64,000 bases of DNA, taken from the NCBI RefSeq assembly GCF_020991475.1, contig NZ_JAJMPA010000001.1, positions 372,001 to 436,000 on the forward strand, read 5' to 3'. This DNA comes from Pedobacter sp. MC2016-14 (GTDB lineage: Bacteria > Bacteroidota > Bacteroidia > Sphingobacteriales > Sphingobacteriaceae). The first letter of the stretch is position 1; the number at the start of each line of letters is the position of its first letter. This document shows positions 26,938 to 35,735 of this stretch, piece by piece. Position numbers and translations under genes: made by a program. Below the pieces are notes generated by a model. The model worked only from the letters and a program-made list of their open reading frames with translations. It made no database searches and was not told the origin of the DNA.

Positions 26938-28120
26938 GAGCTGATCCTTTCAAATTTTCATTGCCGCTGAACGATAAGATATTCAGAAATTGTTTTGCGT
27001 CGAAATCTGCATAAAAATTTTTCTGCCACTCCATCACTTTAAGCCCCTCATCCATATACCTCCCATGATCGGTCAGGTAAACCGTTATCATTTCTGAAAG
27101 TGAAGGATAAACACAAGGATAAGCATACTTATCCAGATAGATCATTTTACCTTCTGGCGCCGACTTTGACTGCACAAAATATGTAGGAATTCCTTTTTCT
27201 GCGTAATCAAATGCAACAGTGGAGTAAATTGTGACATGTAAAAATGGCTCCTGATCTGGTTCGTAAAATCCGGGATTTATAAATTCCACAAATTTGAACC
27301 GTTCGGAAAGCGTACTCAGGTTGATACAATTGCCAAATCTGGGGTGATGCTTAAGGTAAAATACGAGTCCAAATTTAAGAAAAGTTGCTTCTACACTTTC
27401 CAGCAGGGCAAACAACTCTTCTCTTTGATCTTCCAAACGCCTTACATCCCAATCTCTTGTAAATTGCAATGAATACACTACTTTATTCAGATTTTTTTCA
27501 GGCATAACTGCAACTTCCATGTGCAGAGGTTTCAATACATTGCCTATAACTTTGACACGGTGATTAAGGCTATTTTCATTGCCCTTAGAAAACTCGTTTA
27601 AAAATCCTGCTCCATAAACTAAAAAACCCAGGTTCGGGCTATTCAATTCTTCTTTCAGGCTGCCATCTGCGTTGAAATAACCATGATGCCAACTGTAAAT
27701 AATTCCATGCTGCAGATCATACACTTTTGCCTGATCGTTAAAGGCCGAAAGGCAATTGATCATAGAATTTGATATGGTAATGTAATTCCTGGCGCTGAAT
27801 TTTCTGAAAGAAAGACGGCTTATGAGTTTGCCAATAAAACGATCACGGTGCCTGCTAGTTTTAAAAAAAAAGCCCGGGATCAGTTTTCTAAAAGATAAGA
27901 TTAAAAACAGCCAGAAATCGAACTGATATGCTTTTGAATTTCGTGGTGCAGCAGTATTTTTATCAGGTTCTTCAATAAGGAGAAAACTAATATTAAAATC
28001 CTCACATATTTTAATCAGCGGATCGAAGAATGGATTTGTGCCCGCTTTACTTCTATTAAAATGTTGGGGATAATAGAAAATTACGTCATATTCCATTTTA
28101 TGATTAGTTTGACTTTTCAT
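26918..28120 (-). CDS. Unrecognised protein of a polysaccharide locus, possibly GT-B fold
   Basis: I do not recognise a family for this 400-aa protein. It has YDLQHGIIYSWHHGYFN near residue 138 and VVYSLQFTRDWDVRRLEDQREELFALLESVEATFLKFGLVFYLKHHPRFG, then LHVTIYSTVAFDYAEKGIPTYFVQ. Order and style (a QHG segment, a KxHPR segment, then a S-T-x2-F/Y-D/E-x3-G segment) recall GT-B transferases that use CMP- or CDP-activated donors such as polysialyltransferase and CDP-glycerol polymerases. Its place next to the CMP-nonulosonate genes suggests a nonulosonate transferase. This is inference. A second possible start is the ATG at 28094-28096. Confidence 0.6.
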   Translation of the reverse strand: MKSQTNHKMEYDVIFYYPQHFNRSKAGTNPFFDPLIKICEDFNISFLLIEEPDKNTAAPRNSKAYQFDFWLFLILSFRKLIPGFFFKTSRHRDRFIGKLISRLSFRKFSARNYITISNSMINCLSAFNDQAKVYDLQHGIIYSWHHGYFNADGSLKEELNSPNLGFLVYGAGFLNEFSKGNENSLNHRVKVIGNVLKPLHMEVAVMPEKNLNKVVYSLQFTRDWDVRRLEDQREELFALLESVEATFLKFGLVFYLKHHPRFGNCINLSTLSERFKFVEFINPGFYEPDQEPFLHVTIYSTVAFDYAEKGIPTYFVQSKSAPEGKMIYLDKYAYPCVYPSLSEMITVYLTDHGRYMDEGLKVMEWQKNFYADFDAKQFLNILSFSGNENLKGSAHVGEEN

Positions 28121-28622
28121 GACGTGAAACCGCTAACTTGAGCACATCTTCAAATGCATTGTTACTGCTGAGGATATATTCCACAAATTCCCTGAAAGCA
28201 CCCTGCCCCCCTTGTTTAAGGGTAACATAATGCACCATTTTTTTAATATAGTCTGGCGCATTTGCGGGGCAGGAACTAAAACCTACCTTTTGAAGTAACA
28301 GTGCATCGTTAATGTCGTCTCCGATATAAGCACAGTCTTCAAAACTTAATTGCAGCTCTGTAAGTAAGGTTTGAATGACCTCTACCTTGTTCTTTACACC
28401 CTGAAAAAGGTAATCAACTTTAATCTTCTTTGCTCGCCTGCTCACGATTTCGGTATCCTCTCCGGTGATAATTACAACCGGAATATGTAACAGCTGGGCA
28501 AAAACTACACCGGCACTATCATAGGTATGAAATCGCTTAAGTTCGTTACCTGTCTGGTCGTAATACATACTTCCATCTGTCCATACACCGTCTATATCTG
28601 TTATAATTAATTTTGGAAGCAT
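28104..28622 (-). CDS. KdsC-like HAD phosphatase (nonulosonate 9-phosphate phosphatase candidate)
   Basis: A 172-aa C0-type HAD protein: ITDIDGVWTDGSMYYDQTG (nucleophile Asp, DxDG), VVIITGEDTEIVSRRAKKI (motif II), FQGVKNKVEVIQTL and CAYIGDDINDALLLQKVGFSSCPANAPD (motif III/IV). Length and motifs match KdsC and the C-terminal domain of some NeuA proteins. With a NeuB-family synthase 18 bp upstream it should remove the phosphate from a nonulosonate (KDN- or Neu5Ac-type) 9-phosphate. Confidence 0.88.
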   Translation of the reverse strand: MLPKLIITDIDGVWTDGSMYYDQTGNELKRFHTYDSAGVVFAQLLHIPVVIITGEDTEIVSRRAKKIKVDYLFQGVKNKVEVIQTLLTELQLSFEDCAYIGDDINDALLLQKVGFSSCPANAPDYIKKMVHYVTLKQGGQGAFREFVEYILSSNNAFEDVLKLAVSRHEKSN

Positions 28623-28640
28623 TGCGTAATGAGCTTAAAT

Positions 28641-29690
28641 TTAAACAAAGTCAGGATAGATCAATTCATTTTCCAAAACTTTGGTTTTAACTACCTTACC
28701 AATTAGTTCGGCCCTTTGACTCCATTTGTACCCATCTCCTGGACTTAATAAACATAAGTCTTCTTCTTTAATGACATCACCTGGGAGCAAATCGTGTTTG
28801 GCAGCCAAAGAACGCTCCAGCTTAACTTTTGCAGACAGGACATCTTTCTCGATATAAATATCTTCTACGCCCATCCACTTTTCGGCAATACGGATGTCAC
28901 GCAGCATTCTGTATACGCCATCAGGACCTAAAGAGCCTAATTGGTCGGTCCCTTTCATATGCCGGTCTATGGTAATGTGTTTCTCAATCATTTTTGCGCC
29001 CATGCCCACGGCAACAACGGGTGCAGAAATCCCAATGGTATGATCTGAAAATCCAATATTATATTGACCATAGTGTTTTTGCAGGTAAGTAATTGTTTTC
29101 AGGTTCAGGTTATCCGGATGGGTTGGGTACTGCGACACACAGTGTAAAATGGAGATGTCTGAATGAGATTTTGTAATGACATCCAAAGCTTCGTCTAATT
29201 CCTTTTTCCCGGCCATACCAGTGGAGAGAATAATAGGTATTTTTGTTTCTGCCATTGCAGCAAGCAGCGGGAGATTTGTTAGGTCGCGGCTGGCAACTTT
29301 TAAATAGTTTGGTGTAAATAATTTCAACAAAGAAAGACAGCCAATTGCACAAAGCGTTTCTACAAACTCAAGACCTTTACTTTTAGCATACTGGTAGATC
29401 TCGAAATGCTGCTCGTCATTTAATTCCAAAAACTCACGGTGCTCACCATATGTTTTTCCAAAAGCATGTGGTGAATCGTAGATGCGGTTCATTTGCGTAT
29501 CTGTCAATTCTTCTTTCAAATCTCTTTTGGTCAGTTTAATTGCGTTCATCGGCTTTAAACTTAAGCCAAAATTATCTTCAGTTACAGGTCTTGAAACGAG
29601 TTCAATAATCAATTTGGCGATATCTACAGAGCCATTGTGATTTTGACCGATTTCACCAATGATGTAAACTTCTTCTTCTGTATTTTTCAT
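28641..29690 (-). CDS. NeuB-family nonulosonic acid synthase
   Basis: A 349-aa protein with the NeuB TIM barrel (IIGEIGQNHNGSVDIAKLII; YLKVASRDLTNLPLLAAMA; IILSTGMAGKKELDEAL; ILHCVSQYPT; IGFSDHTIGISAPVVAVGMGAKMIEKHITIDRHMKGTDQ) and a C-terminal SAF domain (about 290-349; RSLAAKHDLLPGDVIKEEDL, GKVVKTKVLENELI). It condenses phosphoenolpyruvate with a mannose-type sugar or its 6-phosphate. No hydrolysing NeuC-type epimerase is nearby, and the adjacent HAD phosphatase points to a 9-phosphate product, as in the Bacteroides thetaiotaomicron KDN operon. The exact sugar is inference. Confidence 0.88.
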   Translation of the reverse strand: MKNTEEEVYIIGEIGQNHNGSVDIAKLIIELVSRPVTEDNFGLSLKPMNAIKLTKRDLKEELTDTQMNRIYDSPHAFGKTYGEHREFLELNDEQHFEIYQYAKSKGLEFVETLCAIGCLSLLKLFTPNYLKVASRDLTNLPLLAAMAETKIPIILSTGMAGKKELDEALDVITKSHSDISILHCVSQYPTHPDNLNLKTITYLQKHYGQYNIGFSDHTIGISAPVVAVGMGAKMIEKHITIDRHMKGTDQLGSLGPDGVYRMLRDIRIAEKWMGVEDIYIEKDVLSAKVKLERSLAAKHDLLPGDVIKEEDLCLLSPGDGYKWSQRAELIGKVVKTKVLENELIYPDFV

Positions 29691-29731
29691 AAGGTTAGTA
29701 TATTTGATTTGGGAGGTGAATATAAGAATTA

Positions 29732-30523
29732 TTACTTTAAATTTTGCCCGATCTGGGCTGACATCTTCTGCTTGTAACCTACGTGGGTATCAAGGAAATC
29801 GACTATCTGGGCTATTCCAAAAACCGCACCGTATGTGCTCGTTAATCTGGCATACAGCTGGGATAGAATTTCAAAATCTTCTGGTGTATCTAAGGTCATC
29901 CTGATGTCCACTCTTCCTTCCAAACGTTGATTTGCCGGAATAAATTTAACCTTGAAAGATTCAGGATGGCCATAGATATAATTGGTAACATGTTCTTTAA
30001 ATAAAGGCTCTGCTGTTTTGCCCGAAACCATTTTTAGTGCATGTAGTGTAACATACTCTACCCAAAACCCAAAATGGGTTTTAATCCCCGGTGTGCCATT
30101 CACCATAAAGCCGATATAATCATCAGTTGGATTATGACTTAAATGAGCGAGCAGGCGACCGATTTCCAGGACATCAAGGAAGGGGTTATCTGCACAAACC
30201 CGTATAATTTTGTTGTAACCCAACTGATCTGCCGCATTTATAAATCTTTCTAAAACATCATTTTCACTCCCTCTGTAAACTTCGCATCCCTTGTTTACCG
30301 CTATAGCAGCAAGAATGTCATTTTGAGGCATGGTAGACGTTGCAATAACGATGGGTATCTCCGGGAAGTTATCTTTTAATTTAGAGAGGATAAGCTCGAA
30401 TAAATTGCGGCCCTCAAAAAAGTTTAAGGTCATCTTATTTGGCAGGCGGGTTGAGCCCATCCTGGCCTGAACCATAAAACAGGGTTTGCTGGTAAGCTCC
30501 TGATTGCCTTCCTCGTTAAACAA
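29732..30523 (-). CDS. SpsF/NeuA-like acylneuraminate cytidylyltransferase
   Basis: The 263-aa protein starts with a TTG five bases from the wzc stop codon. FMVQARMGSTRLPNKMTLNF matches the nucleotide-binding signature of SpsF-type cytidylyltransferases, and RVCADNPFLDVLEIGRLLAHL the second conserved block (DxPFxD). It should activate the nonulosonate made by the NeuB-family protein as CMP-sugar. An alternative is CMP activation of a different 2-keto acid. Confidence 0.8.
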   Translation of the reverse strand: MFNEEGNQELTSKPCFMVQARMGSTRLPNKMTLNFFEGRNLFELILSKLKDNFPEIPIVIATSTMPQNDILAAIAVNKGCEVYRGSENDVLERFINAADQLGYNKIIRVCADNPFLDVLEIGRLLAHLSHNPTDDYIGFMVNGTPGIKTHFGFWVEYVTLHALKMVSGKTAEPLFKEHVTNYIYGHPESFKVKFIPANQRLEGRVDIRMTLDTPEDFEILSQLYARLTSTYGAVFGIAQIVDFLDTHVGYKQKMSAQIGQNLK

Positions 30524-30524
30524 A

Positions 30525-32906
30525 TTAAAACCGTTTAAAAAATTTGCGAAGAGCTGACTTTAAGCTAAATGAATTTGCCTTCAAATCACTTCCATAATAT
30601 CCGTAACCATAACCGTAACCATTTCTTCCATCAGCTTTAATACCATTAAGAATCAGGTTTAATTTAGGGAATTTTTGTTGCCTATAAAGTTTATCTACCT
30701 GGGTAAGCAAAGATTTAAGCGTGAAATCATGACGTAATACATACAGCGTAAGGTCTGCGAAACGCGAAAGAATCTGAGCATCGGTTACCAGCCCTATAGG
30801 CGGACAGTCAATGATGATTTCGTCAAAATTTTCTTTTAAATAGGCTATGAGTACGTCTATTTCTCCTTCGATCAGCAATTCTGATGGATTTGGCGGTATA
30901 GGGCCAGATCCCAAAACAAATAAATTGGGATGAACACCGGATTCCTGAAGGATATCTTCATATTTAGCTTGCCCGATCAGGTAATTACTTAAACCTGCTT
31001 TTGATGGCAGGTTAAGGTATTGTGTGATTTTAGGTTTACGCAAATCGAGTTCGAGCAATACTGTTTTACGGCCACTAACTGCCAGAACAGCTGCCAGGTT
31101 GGTGGATACAAAACTTTTCCCTTCGCCTGAAATGTTGGAAGTAAAAAGGGTAACATTCCCCAAATCATCAGTTTTCTTGCCACGGATATATTTCAGATTG
31201 GTACGTAAAGCCCTGAATTGCTCTGCAATGGCGCTTCTGTTTCCTTCAGTAACCACAACTGCCTCTTTGCCCTCATGGAATACCAACTCAGACAATAATG
31301 GGGCAGAAGTGCCTTTGTTGATATCAGCTACACTACCGATTCTATTGTTAAGCAGATCTTTAGCGTGGATATATACCACAGGCAGGATAAGCCCCACTAA
31401 AAAGGCAACCATATAAATGATTTGCTTTTTAGGCTTGATAGGTCCGCGGGAGCCGATAGCGGGGTCAATAAGGCGGCTGTCTGCTACAGCTGAGGCATAA
31501 GTTAAGGCAGTTTCCTCTTTCTTCTGCAAAAGGTACAGATACAGTTCCTCTTTTATTTTTTGTTGGCGCTGAATGCTGATGAACTGTCGCTCCTGACCAG
31601 GAATCTTTTTGATTGAGCCCTGATTGGTAGTACCAGTACCCGCCAATTGTGCTTTTGAATTTAATAGGATTTGTTTGATGTTCTTTATGCTTGCCCGGAT
31701 ATTCGCCTGGGTAGTTTCAATTTGCCTATTGAGCGGATCCATGATTGGATTTGCCTCCTGAGTGGTACTTAACAATTGAACTTTTTGCAATTGCAGCGTA
31801 TTGAGCTGGGCAACCTGACTATTTAACACCGGATCGAGGATACTTAAAGTAGATGGCAGTTTCTCCTGAGCAGAGCCAGAACTAACGTAACGCTGTATGT
31901 CATCAATTTCGGCAAGCTTGAGGTTAATTTCCTCAAGCCTGAGTTGGTTCTCTTTTACATTATCTGTATACATCTCGGCCTGAGTGGTGATGTCTGTTAA
32001 GCCCTGACTACTTTTGAAATTTTCTACACTTTTTTCTACGTCAGTTAACTCTCCATTAAGCGGAACAATCCGTTCATTGATAAACTGAATGGTACGGTCT
32101 GTTGCCCTGTTTTTGTCTTTAAGTGAGGCCTCGTTGTAAACCTGCACCAGGGTATTTAGAATGTCTTCTCCTTTTTTAACTACCGTAGTGGTGTAGCCAA
32201 GATCCAATACATTAGAGCGAAAAGTTTTGGGTTCAACAGTTAAACCTCCCATGTATCCACCCACCACATCTTCTACTGCAGACACAGTGACGATGAAATG
32301 CTCAGCATTGTTTATTTTGGTGTCATTTACCCTATCTATTCTGTATAGCCCAAACAAATTTTGCTGAAGAATGCCCATTTCTCCACTAATATGTTTTCCT
32401 GAGACGAGGTCTTTAAGCAAATAGGTATTTTTTCCGGGAAAAGAAAGTTGCAATTTTGTATTTAACCATGCCTTGTTGAATTTAACCGGCGTTAAGCTAA
32501 TGGGTTTAGTTTCATAAGCATCTGTGCTAATTAACCTGCCCTCTGAGGTATATGATACATTTAAATTTAAGCGCTCCACCACCTGGTTCATCAAGGTACG
32601 CGATTTCAAAATTTCCACTTCACTCTCTACATCCTTCTGCGAACCTCCAGTATGGTCTAACTGATTTAAAATCTCTGCACCGTTATTTTTTTTCTGATCC
32701 TTAATCAGTAATGTTGAACTAATTTGATATAAGGGCTGCGTGTAACGAAGGTAAGTGTAAGCAACCGATAAACAGATTACAACGGCTAAAACAAAAACGG
32801 GCCAATGAAAAATATAATTGCCTATAATCTCACGGATATTTAAAACCTGGTCCTTAGAAAAATTCAAACTTTTTTCTGCCCCGGAATTTTCTTCAATAGT
32901 TGACAT
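30525..32906 (-). CDS. wzc: Wzc-like polysaccharide co-polymerase / BY-kinase
   Basis: A 793-aa inner-membrane protein: N-terminal Wzz-like domain with one membrane segment at about 29-49, a long coiled-coil periplasmic part (about 250-480), a second membrane segment (IIYMVAFLVGLILPVVYIHA, about 495) and a cytoplasmic kinase domain. Walker A is SGEGKSFVSTNLA (about 591), Walker A' LLELDLRKP and Walker B IIDCPPIGLV. The C-terminus has a Gly-Tyr repeat (GYGYGYGYYGS) that is a likely autophosphorylation cluster. It works with the Wza-like lipoprotein encoded immediately downstream. Confidence 0.9.
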   Translation of the reverse strand: MSTIEENSGAEKSLNFSKDQVLNIREIIGNYIFHWPVFVLAVVICLSVAYTYLRYTQPLYQISSTLLIKDQKKNNGAEILNQLDHTGGSQKDVESEVEILKSRTLMNQVVERLNLNVSYTSEGRLISTDAYETKPISLTPVKFNKAWLNTKLQLSFPGKNTYLLKDLVSGKHISGEMGILQQNLFGLYRIDRVNDTKINNAEHFIVTVSAVEDVVGGYMGGLTVEPKTFRSNVLDLGYTTTVVKKGEDILNTLVQVYNEASLKDKNRATDRTIQFINERIVPLNGELTDVEKSVENFKSSQGLTDITTQAEMYTDNVKENQLRLEEINLKLAEIDDIQRYVSSGSAQEKLPSTLSILDPVLNSQVAQLNTLQLQKVQLLSTTQEANPIMDPLNRQIETTQANIRASIKNIKQILLNSKAQLAGTGTTNQGSIKKIPGQERQFISIQRQQKIKEELYLYLLQKKEETALTYASAVADSRLIDPAIGSRGPIKPKKQIIYMVAFLVGLILPVVYIHAKDLLNNRIGSVADINKGTSAPLLSELVFHEGKEAVVVTEGNRSAIAEQFRALRTNLKYIRGKKTDDLGNVTLFTSNISGEGKSFVSTNLAAVLAVSGRKTVLLELDLRKPKITQYLNLPSKAGLSNYLIGQAKYEDILQESGVHPNLFVLGSGPIPPNPSELLIEGEIDVLIAYLKENFDEIIIDCPPIGLVTDAQILSRFADLTLYVLRHDFTLKSLLTQVDKLYRQQKFPKLNLILNGIKADGRNGYGYGYGYYGSDLKANSFSLKSALRKFFKRF

Positions 32907-32916
32907 GTAATGTACT

Positions 32917-33687
32917 CTAAAACTGTGTAAGGATGACTAAGCCAATAGAAATAACAGAAAGTGCAATACCTATATTTCTTGTAAAAGTATCGACAGTGGC
33001 ATACTTGGCGTTGCTGGGCTGTATGTATAGCGCATCATTGGGCTGCAAATAAAAATAAGGTGAATTAAATATTTCTTTTTCATTCAAGTTTATTCTTACG
33101 TACTGCCTTTTTCCTGCGTTTTCGCGAACCAGTAAAACATTTTTCCGTATGGCAGTGATATTCAAGTCTCCCGCCATACTTAAAGCCTCAATTACGGTAA
33201 CCTTTTCTCCCTGTATATTATAAACACCGGGACTTGCAACATCACCAATGATTGAGATTTTAAAGTTAGTCAACCTCAAATTCACAATAGGCTCTTTTAA
33301 GTAAGTAGTTAGTTTGTCCTGAATTAGGCCCCTTGCTTCTGCTGTGGTTAATCCTTCTATTTTTACTGCACCAAGAGAAGGCAATTGTATGGTTCCATTT
33401 TGATCGACTAAATAACCCGAAGCGCCGCCACCGGAGGAAGTTTTACCACCAGAAGAGGAACTTGAAGTAGCTGCATTGGCATTGTATAATGCGGTAGCTT
33501 CCGGATTACGGCTGGTTACCGTAATGTCTAAAATATCGTCCCGCTGAATTTTGATAGGGGGGTATTTTGTGATGTCTTCGTCTATCTGGACTTGCCCTTT
33601 TAAGTCTTGAAAGTAAGCGACTTCCTTATAACCTTTACATGAACTAAAAATGGCTATGATGATAAAAAGGTAGAAAATGTTCTTCAT
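32917..33687 (-). CDS. wza: Wza/OPX-family polysaccharide export lipoprotein
   Basis: A 256-aa lipoprotein: signal peptide MKNIFYLFIIIAIFSSC with lipobox Cys at residue 17. Poly_export domain (IKIQRDDILDITVTSRNPEA...) and an SLBB-like part (FKISIIGDVASPGVYNIQGEKVTVIEALSMAGDL). It ends in a hydrophobic helix (NIGIALSVISIGLVILTQF) that may cross the membrane. It precedes wzc in the transcript by 10 bp. A 35-bp inverted repeat (33706-33740) lies just before the start. Confidence 0.9.
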   Translation of the reverse strand: MKNIFYLFIIIAIFSSCKGYKEVAYFQDLKGQVQIDEDITKYPPIKIQRDDILDITVTSRNPEATALYNANAATSSSSSGGKTSSGGGASGYLVDQNGTIQLPSLGAVKIEGLTTAEARGLIQDKLTTYLKEPIVNLRLTNFKISIIGDVASPGVYNIQGEKVTVIEALSMAGDLNITAIRKNVLLVRENAGKRQYVRINLNEKEIFNSPYFYLQPNDALYIQPSNAKYATVDTFTRNIGIALSVISIGLVILTQF

Positions 33688-33705
33688 ATTTAACGTTAGG
33701 TTGAC

Positions 33706-33740
33706 AAAGATAGCGCTTTTAATGAAAAAGCACTATCTTT
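33706..33740 (-). terminator. Hairpin between gmd and wza (terminator or 5' stem-loop)
   Basis: AAAGATAGCGCTTTT (33706-33720) pairs with AAAAGCACTATCTTT after a short AT-rich loop, with one G-U/A-C position. The stem is flanked by A and T runs, as in bidirectional intrinsic terminators, but on the minus strand there is no long U tract after it. It lies about 20 bp before the wza ATG and 28 bp after the gmd stop, so it could end gmd transcription, attenuate the long operon or protect the mRNA 5' end. Confidence 0.5.
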
Positions 33741-33768
33741 CTTCTTCGTGTAAATAGACAACCTAAGA

Positions 33769-34905
33769 TTACTCGAAATTATTTAAGGTCTTAAAGCCAC
33801 CTTGTTTTAGGTGCTCATCTTTTTTCATGAGCAATAAATCTGCCTGCATCATGTCTTTTACCAAGGCTGGTAAATCGTATTTTGGCTCCCAGCCCAATTG
33901 GGTTTTGGATTTGGTAGGATCTCCCAGAAGCAAGTCAACTTCAGTAGGACGGAAATATTTTGGATCTACACGCACTACTTCTTGTCCAAGGTGTAAGGCA
34001 TCAGCATTTAAGCCTAACTTTGCAACCATCTCCTGATCTACATCTATAATTACACCTCTTTCATTTTCGTCTTTTCCGCTGAATTCTACTTCGATACCCA
34101 TTTCTGCAAAGGCCATTTTCACAAAATCTCTAACCGTTGTAGTTACACCCGTAGCAATGACAAAATCTTCTGCTTTTTCCTGCTGCAAAATCAGCCACAT
34201 GGCTTCAATGTAATCTTTGGCATGGCCCCAATCGCGCTGTGCCGACAGGTTACCTAGATATAAACATTTTTGCAAACCAAGGGCAATTTTAGATGCCGCG
34301 CGGGTAATTTTACGCGTAACAAAAGTTTCCCCTCTTAACGGACTCTCATGGTTAAACAGGATTCCATTGCAGGCAAACATGTCATAAGCTTCACGGTAAT
34401 TGACAGTAATCCAATAGCCATACATTTTAGCTACCGCATACGGAGAACGGGGATAGAAAGGTGTGGTTTCACTTTGTGGAACTGCTTGTACCAATCCGTA
34501 TAATTCTGAAGTGGAAGCTTGGTAAATACGGGTCTTTTTTTCCAGGCCTAAAATCCGGATGGCTTCTAAGAGCCTTAATGTACCAATACCATCTGCATTA
34601 GCGGTGTATTCCGGCATCTCGAAACTCACATGCACATGGCTCATGGCTGCGAGGTTGTAAATTTCGTCTGGCTGTGTTTCCTGAATGATGCGGATCAGGT
34701 TGGTGGAATCTGTTAAGTCGCCAAAATGAAGTTTAAAGTTTACCCCATGATCGTGCTGATCCTGGTACAGGTGATCTATTCTGTCGGTATTGAAAAGAGA
34801 AGATCTTCTTTTTAAACCATGGACAAAATATCCCTTTTTTAATAAAAATTCTGCCAGGTAGGCCCCATCCTGACCTGTAACTCCTGTAATTAAGGCAACT
34901 TTCAT
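33769..34905 (-). CDS. gmd: GDP-mannose 4,6-dehydratase
   Basis: A 378-aa SDR with the GMD hallmarks: [33 protein letters not shown] (cofactor and GDP contact), [74 protein letters not shown] (catalytic YAVAK) and [19 protein letters not shown]. It converts GDP-D-mannose to GDP-4-keto-6-deoxymannose, the precursor of GDP-L-fucose, GDP-rhamnose or GDP-perosamine. No partner reductase (fcl/rmd) or perosamine synthase with clear identity lies next to it. It is the first gene of the minus-strand series. Confidence 0.95.
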   Translation of the reverse strand: MKVALITGVTGQDGAYLAEFLLKKGYFVHGLKRRSSLFNTDRIDHLYQDQHDHGVNFKLHFGDLTDSTNLIRIIQETQPDEIYNLAAMSHVHVSFEMPEYTANADGIGTLRLLEAIRILGLEKKTRIYQASTSELYGLVQAVPQSETTPFYPRSPYAVAKMYGYWITVNYREAYDMFACNGILFNHESPLRGETFVTRKITRAASKIALGLQKCLYLGNLSAQRDWGHAKDYIEAMWLILQQEKAEDFVIATGVTTTVRDFVKMAFAEMGIEVEFSGKDENERGVIIDVDQEMVAKLGLNADALHLGQEVVRVDPKYFRPTEVDLLLGDPTKSKTQLGWEPKYDLPALVKDMMQADLLLMKKDEHLKQGGFKTLNNFE

Positions 34906-35054
34906 ATTTTAGCTGTTATATAAGGTTATCATCATAAACGAATTAATGATGTAAATTCATTGTTGTAATAGTACTGGCGAATATAGTTAATCTTTTATTT
35001 CAATTTTTAAACACATTAAAAGATATGAGTTGTTAAGCATAAAATTTCAAACCT

Positions 35055-35693
35055 ATGAAAACGACAAACTTTATTACAACTTGTATTACAGCAGCTTGCC
35101 TGCTGGCCGCTTGCCAAAGTCCTGAGCAACGTTCTACCGATCAAAAAGATGGGTTAACACCAAAAAAAGAATTGGATAGCCTTCAAAAAAACAATGAAAG
35201 TCCTGAGCAAAAGAAAGCTGAAGGTAACGACAGTCAGCGGGCGGAAACTTATAAATCTGATGCTGATGAAGATGGGGCAATTTTTATGAAAACTGCAGCC
35301 ATAGGCGGAATGATGGAAGTGCAAAGTGGACAATACGCTTTAAAAACCACTAAAAATGCTGATGTCAAAGCGTTTGCACAGCAAATGGTCACAGACCATA
35401 CCAAAGCGAATGCAGAATTAAAAGCTCTGGCAACCGACCTCAAAATCATTTTGCCCGACGAATATCCTGCTGACCAGAAAAAGCACCTGGATATGATGAT
35501 GACGATGAAAGGAAGCGAATTTGACAAGCATTATATGGACATGATGCTGAACGACCATGTGAAAACGCTGGATCTTTTTAAGGCTGCGCAAAACAATAAA
35601 AACGAGAAAATTAAAAACTTTGCAAAAAAAACACTGCCTGTTTTAGAAAAACACCATGCAAAAGCGAAAGAGATCGATGCAAAAATCAAATAA
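35055..35693 (+). CDS. DUF4142 lipoprotein
   Basis: A 212-aa protein with a lipoprotein signal peptide (ITAACLLAACQ, lipobox Cys at residue 20), a hydrophilic linker rich in Lys, Glu and Gln (20-70) and a C-terminal ferritin-like DUF4142 domain (FMKTAAIGGMMEVQSGQYALKTTKNADVKAFAQQMVTDHTKANAEL...; HxxH-type pairs in the second half). Function in Bacteroidota is not known. The 149-bp gap to gmd upstream (divergent) has no clear consensus promoter. Confidence 0.85.
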   Translation: MKTTNFITTCITAACLLAACQSPEQRSTDQKDGLTPKKELDSLQKNNESPEQKKAEGNDSQRAETYKSDADEDGAIFMKTAAIGGMMEVQSGQYALKTTKNADVKAFAQQMVTDHTKANAELKALATDLKIILPDEYPADQKKHLDMMMTMKGSEFDKHYMDMMLNDHVKTLDLFKAAQNNKNEKIKNFAKKTLPVLEKHHAKAKEIDAKIK

Positions 35694-35735
35694 TTTTTAG
35701 GGCTTTTTATTAGCTTTGAGGCACATTTAAAATTC

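Noticed and set aside
31024..31416. A 130-codon plus-strand frame opposite the Wzc kinase domain
   Set aside because: The minus strand holds Walker A and B motifs in exactly this stretch; the antisense frame has no features.
35055..35693. DUF4142 lipoprotein as part of the lasso cluster
   Set aside because: It is a common Bacteroidota stress or envelope gene, is not typical of RiPP clusters and precedes the exporter and nucleotidyltransferase genes.
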